This document shows positions 55,917 through 64,000 of a DNA stretch of 64,000 nt, piece after piece; position 1 is the stretch's first letter, and each line of letters starts with the position of its first letter. The position numbers and the translations under genes are program-made. The notes beneath the pieces were generated by a model that searched no databases, was not told the DNA's origin, and saw only the letters and a list, made by a program, of their open reading frames with translations. Location: the NCBI RefSeq assembly GCF_000813725.1, contig NZ_JWLD01000032.1, positions 1-64,000 on the forward strand, in the 5' to 3' direction. Origin of the DNA: Leisingera sp. ANG-Vp. Lineage in GTDB: Bacteria > Pseudomonadota > Alphaproteobacteria > Rhodobacterales > Rhodobacteraceae.

Positions 55917-56896
55917 TTGTAATGGACCTTTCGTTCCACCAGCCAGCGCTGGATCAAGGTGAGGAACATGACGAAGGCAAGGAACAGCATGGTGATCGCC
56001 GAGCCGACCCCGATCAGGTTCTGCTGGATGCCCTTTTCAAAAATGGCGAACATCATCACGTAGGTGGATTTGTTCGGCCCGCCGCCCTGCGGCCAGAAGG
56101 CTTCGATCGTGTCAAAGACCTGAAAGGCACGGATGCAGGTAATGGTGACAACAAAGACCGTAGTCGGTCCCAGCGCAGGCCAGGTCACCAGACGGAACCG
56201 CTCCCACGCAGATTTTGCTCCATCCATTTCCGCGGCATGATACAGCTCCCGGTGGACGCTCGTCAGCCCGGCCAGATACAGCACCATGTTGAAGCCGAAC
56301 CCCTGCCAGACGCCGATAAAGCAGATTACCCAGATCGCATAACGCTTGTCGCCCAGCCAGACTGGAAACCGGTCGGCACAGCCGTCAGCCATGAAAGGCC
56401 AGATCTGTTCCAGGAATGTGCCGCAGCCCATTTCCAGTGTGCGGTTCACCATTCCGATTGACGGGTGCAGCATGAACTCCCAGGCAATGGCCATTGCCAG
56501 AAGCGTCGCCATCACCGGCAGGAAATAGATCGTCTTGTAGATCTCGCGGAAACGGCCCAACGAGTTGATCAGCAGCGCAGTCCCCAACCCGAGGCCTACT
56601 GAGACCGGCACCACCGTCACCACATAAGTCAATGTGGCCAGAAACATCTTTTCGTACGTCGCGCGTGTGAACAGCTTTTCGTAATTGCGGGTGCCAACCC
56701 AATCGAAACCGCTGTTTCCAAGAGAATAATTGGTGAAGGACAGCAGCCCCGCGATGATGACCGGTGCCAGCAGAACGATAACCATCAGGGTCAGGGCAGG
56801 TGCGGTCAAAACCCATGCGGCACGGCGTTCTTTGGCTGCGTGACCTGCAACTGCCTTTGTCTTTGCGACCGGCAAGGAGGGTTCTATGGCGGGCAT
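55913..56896 (-). CDS. ABC transporter permease, UgpA-like
   Basis: A 327-aa MalF-type permease with six helices. LTAPALTLMVIVLLAPVIIAGLLSFTNYSL is the first, and the EAA loop is YHAAEMDGAKSAWERFRLVTWPAL. A periplasmic insertion near 160-190 contains three cysteines (MGCGTFLEQIWPFMADGCADR), possibly a disulfide. The ATG at 56896 lies one base after the ATPase stop; the open frame to 57106 overlaps that gene and is not used. Confidence 0.92.
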   Translation of the reverse strand: MPAIEPSLPVAKTKAVAGHAAKERRAAWVLTAPALTLMVIVLLAPVIIAGLLSFTNYSLGNSGFDWVGTRNYEKLFTRATYEKMFLATLTYVVTVVPVSVGLGLGTALLINSLGRFREIYKTIYFLPVMATLLAMAIAWEFMLHPSIGMVNRTLEMGCGTFLEQIWPFMADGCADRFPVWLGDKRYAIWVICFIGVWQGFGFNMVLYLAGLTSVHRELYHAAEMDGAKSAWERFRLVTWPALGPTTVFVVTITCIRAFQVFDTIEAFWPQGGGPNKSTYVMMFAIFEKGIQQNLIGVGSAITMLFLAFVMFLTLIQRWLVERKVHYK

Positions 56897-56897
56897 C

Positions 56898-58055
56898 TCA
56901 AGCGACCTCGGAGGTTGCAGCGTTGAGATGACGAAGCCCGCGCATGCGTGCGCCATCCGCGTCGAAAACAAGCGCGTTGTCAGTGTCAAAATCCAAGGCC
57001 ACAGGTGTTCCCAGCGCCAGTGCTTTGCGTTGCTCGGGTATAGCGCGCAGGGTGACGCGTTCTTCCAAGCCAGAGACCTCAATTTGAACGAAAAGCTCCG
57101 AGCCAAGGTTCTCGCTATGCGCGACGCGGCCGCGGATCGGGCTGTCCCCGCCCGTTAACCGAAGCGCCTCTGGTCTGAGGCCAAGCGACGCGACACCTCT
57201 GCTCCCGTCGATAACGGCAAGGTTCAAGGCGTGATCCAGCAGGCTCAGCCGCCCGTTGGACAGGATCTCAAGTGGGAGGATGTTGATTTTCGGAGAACCG
57301 ATGAATTCGGCGACCTCAATCCAGTCAGGATCTTCATAGACCGCATCAGGCGGCGCACACTGCAGGATGCGCCCGCCCATCATCACCGCGATACGGTCTG
57401 ACATGGTCATCGCTTCGACCTGGTCATGGGTCACATAGATAAATGTTGCTGCAAGACGGCGGTGCAGCTGCGCAATCTCAGCCCGGGTCTGGACCCGCAG
57501 TTTGGCGTCGAGGTTAGAAAGCGGTTCGTCCAGCAAAAACGCGGCAGGTTCCCGCACCAAGGCCCGCCCCAAGGCCACCCGCTGGCGCTGCCCGCCGGAA
57601 AGCTGACCGGGCTTGCGGTCCAGAAGATGCCCGATCTCGAGCATTTCAGCTGCAAGGGTGACATCCCGGCCAATGCCGCCAGCCACGGCGCGTGCACCGG
57701 GCAGGAAACCGCCGATAAGCGGCAGCCTCTGCAACCCTTTCATGCGCCGCATCCTGAGCGGCACCGCGATGTTTTCGCCTACGCTCAGATGCGGGTAGAG
57801 TGCATAGGACTGAAACACCATCGACAGATTGCGATCTGCCGCGCGCCGTCCTGCAACTGAGTGCCCGCCGATCTGAATGTCTCCGGTGCATTGCTCCTCC
57901 AGCCCTGCGATGATCCGCAGCAGCGTGGACTTGCCGCAGCCGGACGGCCCGACCAGAGAGACGAATTCACCGTCGGCTATGTCCAGGGAAACCCCTTTCA
58001 GCACTTCGGTTTCGCCAAAGCGCTTTGTTATATTTTCGATGCTCAGCCCGGCCAT
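56898..58055 (-). CDS. ABC transporter ATP-binding protein, UgpC/MsmK-like
   Basis: A 385-aa ATPase with Walker A GPSGCGKST (36-44), Q-loop VFQSYALYPHLSV, signature LSGGQRQRVALGRAL, Walker B FLLDEPLSNLD and the switch His in YVTHDQVEAM, then a C-terminal TOBE-type regulatory domain. A roughly 22-residue insertion (RLPLIGGFLPGARAVAGGIGRD) sits before the signature helix, as in some alphaproteobacterial UgpC proteins. It is the first gene of the C-A-E-B-phosphodiesterase operon and is divergent from lysR. Confidence 0.93.
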   Translation of the reverse strand: MAGLSIENITKRFGETEVLKGVSLDIADGEFVSLVGPSGCGKSTLLRIIAGLEEQCTGDIQIGGHSVAGRRAADRNLSMVFQSYALYPHLSVGENIAVPLRMRRMKGLQRLPLIGGFLPGARAVAGGIGRDVTLAAEMLEIGHLLDRKPGQLSGGQRQRVALGRALVREPAAFLLDEPLSNLDAKLRVQTRAEIAQLHRRLAATFIYVTHDQVEAMTMSDRIAVMMGGRILQCAPPDAVYEDPDWIEVAEFIGSPKINILPLEILSNGRLSLLDHALNLAVIDGSRGVASLGLRPEALRLTGGDSPIRGRVAHSENLGSELFVQIEVSGLEERVTLRAIPEQRKALALGTPVALDFDTDNALVFDADGARMRGLRHLNAATSEVA

Positions 58056-58105
58056 CTGATTCCTCCATCTGACAGCGGTGGTCTAAGCAGCTGAGCCTTC
58101 ACTTT

Positions 58106-58131
58106 TGTGACGTCACATTAGTGAGACTAAT
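58106..58131. promoter_or_regulatory. palindromes in the ugpC-like/lysR divergent region
   Basis: TGTGACGTCACA (58106-58117) is a perfect 12-bp palindrome. It runs into ATTAG-TGAGA-CTAAT (58117-58131), a 5-bp inverted repeat with the spacing expected for a LysR recognition site. Both lie in the 110-bp gap between the transporter operon and the LysR gene. Confidence 0.6.
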
Positions 58132-58165
58132 GGCGGTTATGGCCTCGTTCAAAAGGAGGCCGGGC

Positions 58166-59053
58166 ATGCGCGCCAACCATCACCAGTTTGTTGCCTTTGC
58201 TTATGTTGTCCGGGAAGGCAGCTTCTCAGCCGCCGCCGCGCGGTTGGGGGTGACGCAGCCGGCTGTAACCCAGCATGTGGGCAAGCTGGAGAAACAAGTC
58301 GGCTCGCAGCTGCTGGTGCGCAGCCGCGATGGCATTTCCCTCACCCGGACTGGTCAGGAATTCTATGACTTGGCGGACCGGCTGGTTGCGCTGGATTCGG
58401 AAATCAGCGAGCGGCTCGAAGGGTATGAGGCCATGGCACGCGGCCACATCAAGATTATTGCCAATGCCCCTCTCCCCGCGCTCAAGGCGATCAGCCTGTT
58501 CCGGCAGGCCTATCCCGAAGTTGAAATCGATTTTTCCCTTTACGGTTGGACCACCGCGACCAGCCTGTTGCGGGAGCGGCGGGCTGATGTCGGATTGATC
58601 ACGGATCCTCCGCACTCTGATGACTGGGAGCGCGTGATGGTTCAGAAGAACCAATACGTGGCTTACCTCTTGCCGGTTTCCCCGCTCGCCGCGCGTGGCA
58701 TTCTGAGCTTCAAGGACCTGCAAGAAGAAACCATCATCCTGCCGGAAACCGGATCTCTGACGGAGCGTGTCGTGCGAGAAGCGCAGCACAAAAGCGGAGT
58801 CTACTTTCAACGTACAATAAAGATGACCACGTTCCCTTTGATGTGTGAGGCGGTGTTGCAAGGTGCCGGAATCGCGATCTTCCTTGGGAAGAGCGGATTG
58901 ATATCGAGAGGTTTGGCCGAAGTTCCGGTCGCTGAACTTACACAGCAGCATGAAACCGCGGTAGTGGCGCCAAAGGACAGGGCAAAACTGCGATTGGTGA
59001 AGGCTTTCATTGAAACCGCCTGTTCCTCAGATTTTCATGAGTCCGGCGGGTAA
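58166..59053 (+). CDS. LysR-family transcriptional regulator
   Basis: A 295-aa regulator. The N-terminal winged helix is HHQFVAFAYVVREGSFSAAAARLGVTQPAVTQHVGKLEKQVG. The rest is a periplasmic-binding-like effector domain (IKIIANAPLPALKAISLFRQAYPEVEIDFSLYGWTTATSLLRERRADVGLI). The ATG at 58166 has AAGGAGG six bases upstream. It is divergent from the Ugp-like operon, which it probably activates; the effector is unknown. Confidence 0.93.
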   Translation: MRANHHQFVAFAYVVREGSFSAAAARLGVTQPAVTQHVGKLEKQVGSQLLVRSRDGISLTRTGQEFYDLADRLVALDSEISERLEGYEAMARGHIKIIANAPLPALKAISLFRQAYPEVEIDFSLYGWTTATSLLRERRADVGLITDPPHSDDWERVMVQKNQYVAYLLPVSPLAARGILSFKDLQEETIILPETGSLTERVVREAQHKSGVYFQRTIKMTTFPLMCEAVLQGAGIAIFLGKSGLISRGLAEVPVAELTQQHETAVVAPKDRAKLRLVKAFIETACSSDFHESGG

Positions 59054-59709
59054 GAGCTCAGCCTCCCTAGGCTGCCGGTATGGTGAGAACAGTGAGGCAG
59101 CCAAAAACCGGCCAAAGGATAGAGCCTCTGACCATCAACTGTGCAGAAGCCGCCGATTTAGCGCCGCCGATTGGTCGCAGGGCCGAGATCCGCGCGTGAG
59201 ACGCCTGTAGAAGATGGGCTGGTCATGTGGCTCCCTCCAGGGGCGGCAGGGCCGTATCCCTTGTGTTCAACGCTTCCCAAAATCTGACGGCGACCTATCC
59301 GTGGGCTTCGATCATCCATTTGGCGGAAGGCAGGCCGTTCAGGATCACCCTGGCACCCTGGCACCCGTGCCGCCGCAGGCCTGCCCGGCTGTCTTGAAAA
59401 GTCTTTTGGGGCGGCCAATGGTATCAGTCCCGGTGTGAAACTTGGTGTTCCTTCCGCCCTTTTTCTCTGACCGAATGACACGTCGCCGCCATGTGCGATT
59501 TTCAACTCAGGTTTCTGAAAAACTGGGCTGCGATGCCATTTCGATTTGGTCGCGCTAGACTTCGGTTTGTCCAGGTTTCTGGAAAAAGCGTCTGATGTGA
59601 ACTTTCGGATAGGTCCTGCTCACCATTGTGCGCTGCATCTCAACAGTTGCACTGGAGAAGTCTGAATCAGCCTAGGCCTATAATTCTCAAAACAATTTTG
59701 AGGGCCGTT
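59054..59709. other. 656-bp intergenic region before the polysaccharide cluster
   Basis: No recognisable gene on either strand; the open frames lack domain features. A short direct repeat CAGGTTTCTG occurs at 59508-59517 and 59572-59581, followed each time by A-rich sequence. The lower-GC final 200 bp probably hold the promoter of the pyruvyl-transferase gene. This may be eroded insertion debris at the edge of an exchangeable cluster. Confidence 0.35.
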
Positions 59710-60963
59710 ATGATTACGCTTCTAAATGCAGCTCCTGACACTGGAAACCAGGGTGTAAGCGCTCTTTGCCATTCAACGGTGGCAGGCCTGTCTTGCCGAG
59801 GCGCCTCGGCGATCACGGTTGCCGACCACGGGCGCGGCCTGCGGCAGGCAGATTGGGGCTATGCAACGGTTAATCTGGTTGGCCTTACCCATAACCGCCG
59901 TTTCTGGCGCGGAGACAACCTGCGTGCGGCGCATGCCTGGGCACGTGCCGGAGGAGGCTTGAATGCGCCTGCGCGCACAGTCGCAAGCTCCCGCGCGGTC
60001 CTGGACATATCCGGCGGCGACAGCTTCACGGATGTTTACGGCCCCAAGCGCTTCCGAGCCATGATACTTACTAAGCGCTTGGCGCTGGACGCCGGAGTGC
60101 CGCTCATTCTATTGCCGCAGAAGCTTGGGCCATTTTCTAATCCGGCCTTCAAATCGGAGGCGGTTGCCGTTCTGCGCGCGGCCTCTGCGGTCTGGGTACG
60201 GGATGCGCCAAGCTATGATTTCCTTCGCGATGCGCTGGGGGATGGCTTTGACCCGGAACGCCATCGTTTGGGTGTCGACGTTGCAGTCGCCTTGCCCTCG
60301 GTTCGGCCCAGCGGTCTTGAAACACTTGCAGAAAGCTGGCTGGACTCTTCAAGAGCCTTCCCGCTGGCAGGGCTGAATGTTTCCGGCCTTTTGTGCAATG
60401 ACAGGGAAACAGCCAGCCGCCGCTTCGGTTTGAAAGATTTTCACACAGATCAAGCCGATGCACTGGCGCAAGCGTTGCTGAGAGTGCATCCCGGTCTTCG
60501 GCTGCTGCTGGTTCCGCATGTGCATCGCCCCGGCGGTGATGCGGAAAGTGACCTGGACGCTGCTCGGGCGTTGAAAACACGGCTCGGCGCTTTGGGCGCA
60601 GACAGGGTTCTCGTGCTGGAAGAACATCTGAATCCCATGGAATTGAAGTGGGTGCTGTCCCGGCTGGACTGGTTCGCCGGAGCACGGATGCACGCAACGA
60701 TCGGGGCGTTTTCCTCCGGGGTGCCGACACTGGGTCTAGGCTACACAGATAAGGCTCAAGGGGTATTTGACGAGTGCGGCATTGGCGGAGAGGTTGTTGA
60801 CTTGCGCACGTCAGACGCCCGGCAGGTTGCCGAGCGGGCTGCCGCTTCCTTTTCCAGCCGGGCCGCTCTGAAGCACGATCTGGCAGGCCGCATCGAAGGG
60901 GTCAAAGCCCGCGCCAGCCGTGAGATGAGCGTGATTGCCCGCCAGGCAGGCATTGCATGCTGA
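59710..60963 (+). CDS. polysaccharide pyruvyl transferase family protein
   Basis: A 417-aa protein of the CsaB/WcaK-like family, which adds ketal-pyruvate to exopolysaccharide or cell-wall sugars. Motifs are ITLLNAAPDTGNQGVSALCHSTV near the start, AVLDISGGDSFTDVYG, PLILLPQKLGPF, VWVRDAPSYDFL and, in the C-terminal half, WFAGARMHATIGAFSSGVPTLGLGYTDK. The ATG at 59710 follows GAGGG. The end overlaps the flippase gene by seven bases. Confidence 0.9.
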   Translation: MITLLNAAPDTGNQGVSALCHSTVAGLSCRGASAITVADHGRGLRQADWGYATVNLVGLTHNRRFWRGDNLRAAHAWARAGGGLNAPARTVASSRAVLDISGGDSFTDVYGPKRFRAMILTKRLALDAGVPLILLPQKLGPFSNPAFKSEAVAVLRAASAVWVRDAPSYDFLRDALGDGFDPERHRLGVDVAVALPSVRPSGLETLAESWLDSSRAFPLAGLNVSGLLCNDRETASRRFGLKDFHTDQADALAQALLRVHPGLRLLLVPHVHRPGGDAESDLDAARALKTRLGALGADRVLVLEEHLNPMELKWVLSRLDWFAGARMHATIGAFSSGVPTLGLGYTDKAQGVFDECGIGGEVVDLRTSDARQVAERAAASFSSRAALKHDLAGRIEGVKARASREMSVIARQAGIAC

Positions 60964-62216
60964 GCCCTGCGCGGGCTTCCTCCGGACAGCATTTGGTCTG
61001 GGTTGTGCCTGTCCTGGCTGAGGCAGCGGCGCTAGGCCGTTCTATGATCCTTGCATGGGTTCTGGGCCCGGGTGAACTGGGCCAGGCGATGATACTGGCG
61101 CTTACTGTCCGGCTTGCGGAAATGGCAAGCGACGTGGGGGTGGACCGCCTGATGCTGCAGGCCGGTGACGGCGGTACTCGCAGGTTCCAGGCAGAAATGC
61201 ACGGCGTGACCATTGCAAGAGGGCTGATTGCTGCTCTCGTCCTGCTCGCGGCTGCGCCGATCCTGGCCGCGGTTTTCACGGGCGGCCCCGCACCGGCCGC
61301 CTTTGCATGGCTGGCAGCTGTTCCGGCGCTGCGCGGTTTGGCACATCTGGACTTTCGCCGCAGTGAACGCCTGCTCCGGTACAAGCCGATGGCACTGGTC
61401 GAAGGCGGTGCGACCATTGCGATGGCCGCCTGCGTGCTGCCTGCTGCAGTTCTTCTGGCAGATCACAGGGCTATGCCGGCTGTTTTGACTGTGCATGCTG
61501 CAGTTTATGCCGGCCTGTCCCACTTGGTTGCCGTACGGCCATACCAGGTGCGGTTCAAGGTCAGCGCCCTTCGCCGCGTCTGGCACTTTGGCGCTCCGCT
61601 GGTGTCCAATGCGATGCTGTTGTTTTTCACCTTCTATGCGGACCGTGTGATCGTCGCCAAAGCCTACGACTGGACCACGCTGGCGGTGTATGGCGTGGCT
61701 TTGCAACTTGCGCTGCTGCCAGCGCAGATCACCGGCCGGGCAGCAGCGTCTGCTGTCCTGCCGCGCCTTCGTATTGCAATCCGCCGCAATGCACTTGCCA
61801 AAGTGTGGCAGCCGGTTTTGACCCTGTACATCATTCTTGCGGCCGTCATGTCCTCGGGGTTTGCCTTTCTTGCCCCTGCTGTCATCGGGCTGCTTTACGG
61901 CGCCGGCTTCCAGCCTGATGGGGCGCTGGCGCTTGCCCTAGGGGCTGCGGCTGGGTTCCGTATTCTCAGGACACCCTACTCTCAGCTTGCCATTGCCGCC
62001 GGACGCACCGGCGACCCAGCACGTGCAAACCTGATACGCGCCCTGGCGCTCATCCCCGCAGCTGCAGTCGCGGCAGCCAGCTTCCCGCTCGCAGCCATTG
62101 CCGCTGCGGCGGCACTTGGGGAAGCCGGGGCAACCTGGCGCGCATACGTGCTTTCGCGCCCCACGTTCAGCAGTACAGGAAAACAGGAGGTTTACGCATG
62201 GGCACCGACCCGATAA
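60957..62216 (+). CDS. oligosaccharide flippase-like membrane protein (MOP superfamily)
   Basis: A 419-aa polytopic protein with about ten to twelve hydrophobic helices. ILAWVLGPGELGQAMILALTVRLAEMASDVGVDRLMLQ near the N-terminus and FGAPLVSNAMLLFFTFYADRVIVAKAYDWTTLAVYGVALQLA in the middle are typical of Wzx-like polysaccharide transporters. It probably moves lipid-linked repeat units across the inner membrane. It overlaps both neighbours (7 and 19 bp). Confidence 0.88.
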   Translation: MLSPARASSGQHLVWVVPVLAEAAALGRSMILAWVLGPGELGQAMILALTVRLAEMASDVGVDRLMLQAGDGGTRRFQAEMHGVTIARGLIAALVLLAAAPILAAVFTGGPAPAAFAWLAAVPALRGLAHLDFRRSERLLRYKPMALVEGGATIAMAACVLPAAVLLADHRAMPAVLTVHAAVYAGLSHLVAVRPYQVRFKVSALRRVWHFGAPLVSNAMLLFFTFYADRVIVAKAYDWTTLAVYGVALQLALLPAQITGRAAASAVLPRLRIAIRRNALAKVWQPVLTLYIILAAVMSSGFAFLAPAVIGLLYGAGFQPDGALALALGAAAGFRILRTPYSQLAIAAGRTGDPARANLIRALALIPAAAVAAASFPLAAIAAAAALGEAGATWRAYVLSRPTFSSTGKQEVYAWAPTR

Positions 62217-63457
62217 CCGCAATTGTTGCCGGCAATATGTGCACCGGCTGCGGAGCCTGCGCCGGGGCCTTCCCCAACGCGATCCGGATGATTGAGGATC
62301 CGGTGCATGGGCGGCGGCCGGTTGTCGAAGATACCGGCAAAGGGCGGCAGGCCGCGAAGTCAGCGCTGGCGGTTTGTGCGGGGGCGTCAAGCGACTGGTC
62401 GGGGTTGACGCTTGAAGATGGCGTCGACGCAGACTGGGGGCCTGTTCTGGGCGCCTGGGAGGCCTGGGCCAGCGATCCGGAAATGCGGCGCCAAGGGTCT
62501 TCTGGCGGGGCGGTGACAGCTTTGGCCGGCCATGCGCTGGCGGCGGGCACCGCTGACGGAGTGGCTCATATTGCGGCACGGCGGAATGATCCGCGTCTGA
62601 ATGAAGCTGTGATCAGCACAAACCGTGAGGGGCTGATGCGGGGCGCAGGCTCGCGCTATGCCCAGGCAAGCCCGGCTGAAATGCTGGGCAAAATCGCCAG
62701 CCGCGACGGCCGGACCGTGTTCATTGGCAAACCATGCGATGTCGCGTCGGCGCACCAGGCGATGCGGTCATGGGCTGAGCTTTCAGATCAAATCCCGCTG
62801 ACAATTTCGATTTTCTGCGCTGGTGCTCCGAACCTGGCAGCGACGGAGCGGCTTTTGGACAGGCTGGAGGTTCCCAAGGACGCGCAACTGGCGGACTTGC
62901 GTTACCGCGGGAATGGCTGGCCAGGTTTGATGCAGGCTGTCTGGAAGGACACCCAAGGCGTCCTGCATAAGAGCAAGAGCATCACCTATGCCGAAGGCTG
63001 GGGCAGGTACCTGCAATCGGCGCGCCGCTGGCGCTGCCGGATCTGCTCGGATCATACTGGAGCTTTTGCGGATATCTCGGTTGGTGATCCCTGGCACGAC
63101 CCGCCATCCGGCGAACAGGACAAGGGGCGTTCGCTGATCGTTGCCAGAACCAGGCGGGGGCACGAGTTTATCGAGGCGGCCATACGGGCCCAAGCAATTG
63201 TTGCCGAGCCAAGACCCCGCGATGTAATCGCACGTGCCCAGCCCAATCTGAAGAACACGCATGGAGCAGTCTGGGGGCGCTCTCTGGCCATGCGGGCTGC
63301 GGGGTTGCGTGCTCCCAGGACTTTGGGCCAGCCGCTCTTTCCTTTGTGGATGGAGCTGTCTTTGAAACAGAAACTCCAGTCGGTCTTTGGCACCTGGAAA
63401 CGCATATTGCGCGAGCGTTTGTGGCGCAAAGTGACGATCTCGGAAATCCGCGAATGA
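62198..63457 (+). CDS. FrhB-like coenzyme F420 dehydrogenase-beta family protein
   Basis: A 419-aa protein with an N-terminal ferredoxin-like motif followed by FrhB_N and FrhB_C domains (RRQGSSGGAVTALAGHAL, FIGKPCDVASAHQA, RWRCRICSDHTGAFADISVGDPW). Members in polysaccharide clusters lack F420 and are thought to modify sugars or reduce pyruvylated groups. The Fe-S motif reads Cys15, Cys18, Cys21, then Phe25-Pro where a fourth Cys-Pro is usual. It overlaps the next gene by ATGA. Confidence 0.88.
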   Translation: MGTDPITAIVAGNMCTGCGACAGAFPNAIRMIEDPVHGRRPVVEDTGKGRQAAKSALAVCAGASSDWSGLTLEDGVDADWGPVLGAWEAWASDPEMRRQGSSGGAVTALAGHALAAGTADGVAHIAARRNDPRLNEAVISTNREGLMRGAGSRYAQASPAEMLGKIASRDGRTVFIGKPCDVASAHQAMRSWAELSDQIPLTISIFCAGAPNLAATERLLDRLEVPKDAQLADLRYRGNGWPGLMQAVWKDTQGVLHKSKSITYAEGWGRYLQSARRWRCRICSDHTGAFADISVGDPWHDPPSGEQDKGRSLIVARTRRGHEFIEAAIRAQAIVAEPRPRDVIARAQPNLKNTHGAVWGRSLAMRAAGLRAPRTLGQPLFPLWMELSLKQKLQSVFGTWKRILRERLWRKVTISEIRE

Positions 63458-64000
63458 AGCTGGCGGCTCACCTTTCCGCAGGGCGGACGTCCAATCTGGA
63501 TGTTCTGAGGCTGGTTCTGGCCGGTTGCGTTATCGTGAGCCATGCCTGGCCCCTGGCACTTGGTCCCGGTACGCCAGAGCCGCTGGAGCATCTCACGGGC
63601 CGTTCGCTTGGCGGTTGGGCTGTGCTTTTGTTCTTCTTTCTCTCCGGCCTGCTGGTTACCCGAAGCGCCGAACGCAGGACGATAGCGGCCTTTTGGCAGG
63701 CGCGCGCCAAGCGGATTTTCCCGGGGCTGGGAGTGGCCCTGCTGACCACTTTGGCACTGGCATGTGCCAGCGGTGCCGTGCCAACGGCGGAAGAGGCCGC
63801 CGTTTGGGGCCTGCGCGCCTTTACTCTGCTGTCGATAGAGCATCAGATCCCGGGGGCCTTTGCAGAAAACCCTTATCCCGGAACGGTGAATGGCCCGCTG
63901 TGGAGTTTGTTTCATGAAGTAGCGGCCTACGGGCTTTGTGCTCTGCTGGTTCTGTCCGGGCTGACCCGCCATGCGCTGGCTGTTGCAGGGCTGGCGCTTG
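63454..64000 (+). CDS. acyltransferase-3 family membrane protein, 3' truncated by window end
   Basis: The first 182 residues of an OafA/NolL-like integral-membrane acyltransferase. The start RTSNLDVLRLVLAGCVIVSHAWPLALG carries the conserved Arg/His of family 3, followed by FFFLSGLLVTRSAERRT, RAKRIFPGLGVALL and TVNGPLWSLFHEVAAYG, the usual second conserved motif. It probably O-acetylates or succinylates the polysaccharide. The start overlaps the FrhB-like stop. Confidence 0.9.
   Translation, partial: MKLAAHLSAGRTSNLDVLRLVLAGCVIVSHAWPLALGPGTPEPLEHLTGRSLGGWAVLLFFFLSGLLVTRSAERRTIAAFWQARAKRIFPGLGVALLTTLALACASGAVPTAEEAAVWGLRAFTLLSIEHQIPGAFAENPYPGTVNGPLWSLFHEVAAYGLCALLVLSGLTRHALAVAGLAL

Noticed and set aside
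59158-59505. 115-aa minus-strand frame before the polysaccharide cluster
   Set aside because: Pro/Arg/Gly-rich, no ribosome site or domain; could be remnant sequence but cannot be supported as a gene.

Overview
The window looks like chromosomal DNA of a marine alphaproteobacterium of the Roseobacter group (Rhodobacterales; a Leisingera/Phaeobacter/Ruegeria-like genome is my best guess, genus not proven). The evidence is high GC, a Rhodobacter-type trimeric porin, the alphaproteobacterial DUF3576-leuS-lptE-holA order, a UbiH-type hydroxylase, GcvT-type demethylases for glycine betaine breakdown and a COG0523/Zur zinc cluster. Almost all of the sequence is coding. I see no rRNA, tRNA, CRISPR array or complete insertion sequence.

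1-26.7 kb is housekeeping: a truncated flavoprotein, a GST, holA-lptE-leuS-DUF3576, a major porin, a YggS PLP protein, an L,D-transpeptidase coupled to ribA, an orphan OmpR-type response regulator, xthA, a CnoX-type thioredoxin/TPR protein with a Lon-substrate-binding-domain protein and a Trm112-like protein, a ubiquinone hydroxylase, an amidase, an aminotransferase, ftsK-lolA, a lytic transglycosylase, an AEC carrier, hspQ and a gamma-glutamyltransferase. Three convergent gene junctions here carry related GC-rich palindromic repeats.

27-29.6 kb holds a small partner-switching pair (anti-sigma-type ATPase plus STAS protein), a thiolase and a free methionine-R-sulfoxide reductase. 29.7-38.4 kb is a glycine betaine/methyl-amine catabolic region: an XRE-cupin regulator, LysE exporter, GFA (formaldehyde-related) protein and GcvT-type FAD demethylase form one compact operon, followed by a betaine-homocysteine methyltransferase, a GbdR-like GATase/AraC regulator and a second FAD demethylase. 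Together these could strip methyl groups from glycine betaine to glycine and handle the C1 units.

38.9-46.4 kb is dnaN-recF-(four accessory genes)-gyrB, without dnaA. The accessory genes include a TetR repressor facing a flavodoxin-like quinone reductase across three identical-type operators. A 455-bp MITE-like element with 14-bp terminal inverted repeats and a 4-bp target duplication sits 5 bp after gyrB. 46.9-52.2 kb is a zinc-starvation cluster around a perfect Zur-type palindrome: a HisI paralogue that has lost one zinc-ligand cysteine, a small CxxxxC protein, a CobW-family metallochaperone GTPase, a second-type ThrRS, DUF1826 (with a possible Fe/2-oxoglutarate oxygenase triad) and a SnoaL-like protein.

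52.7-59 kb is a Ugp-like ABC importer (C-A-E-B order) with a calcineurin-type phosphodiesterase and a divergent LysR regulator. 59.7-64 kb begins a surface-polysaccharide cluster (pyruvyl transferase, flippase, FrhB-like oxidoreductase, acyltransferase) that runs off the end of the window.
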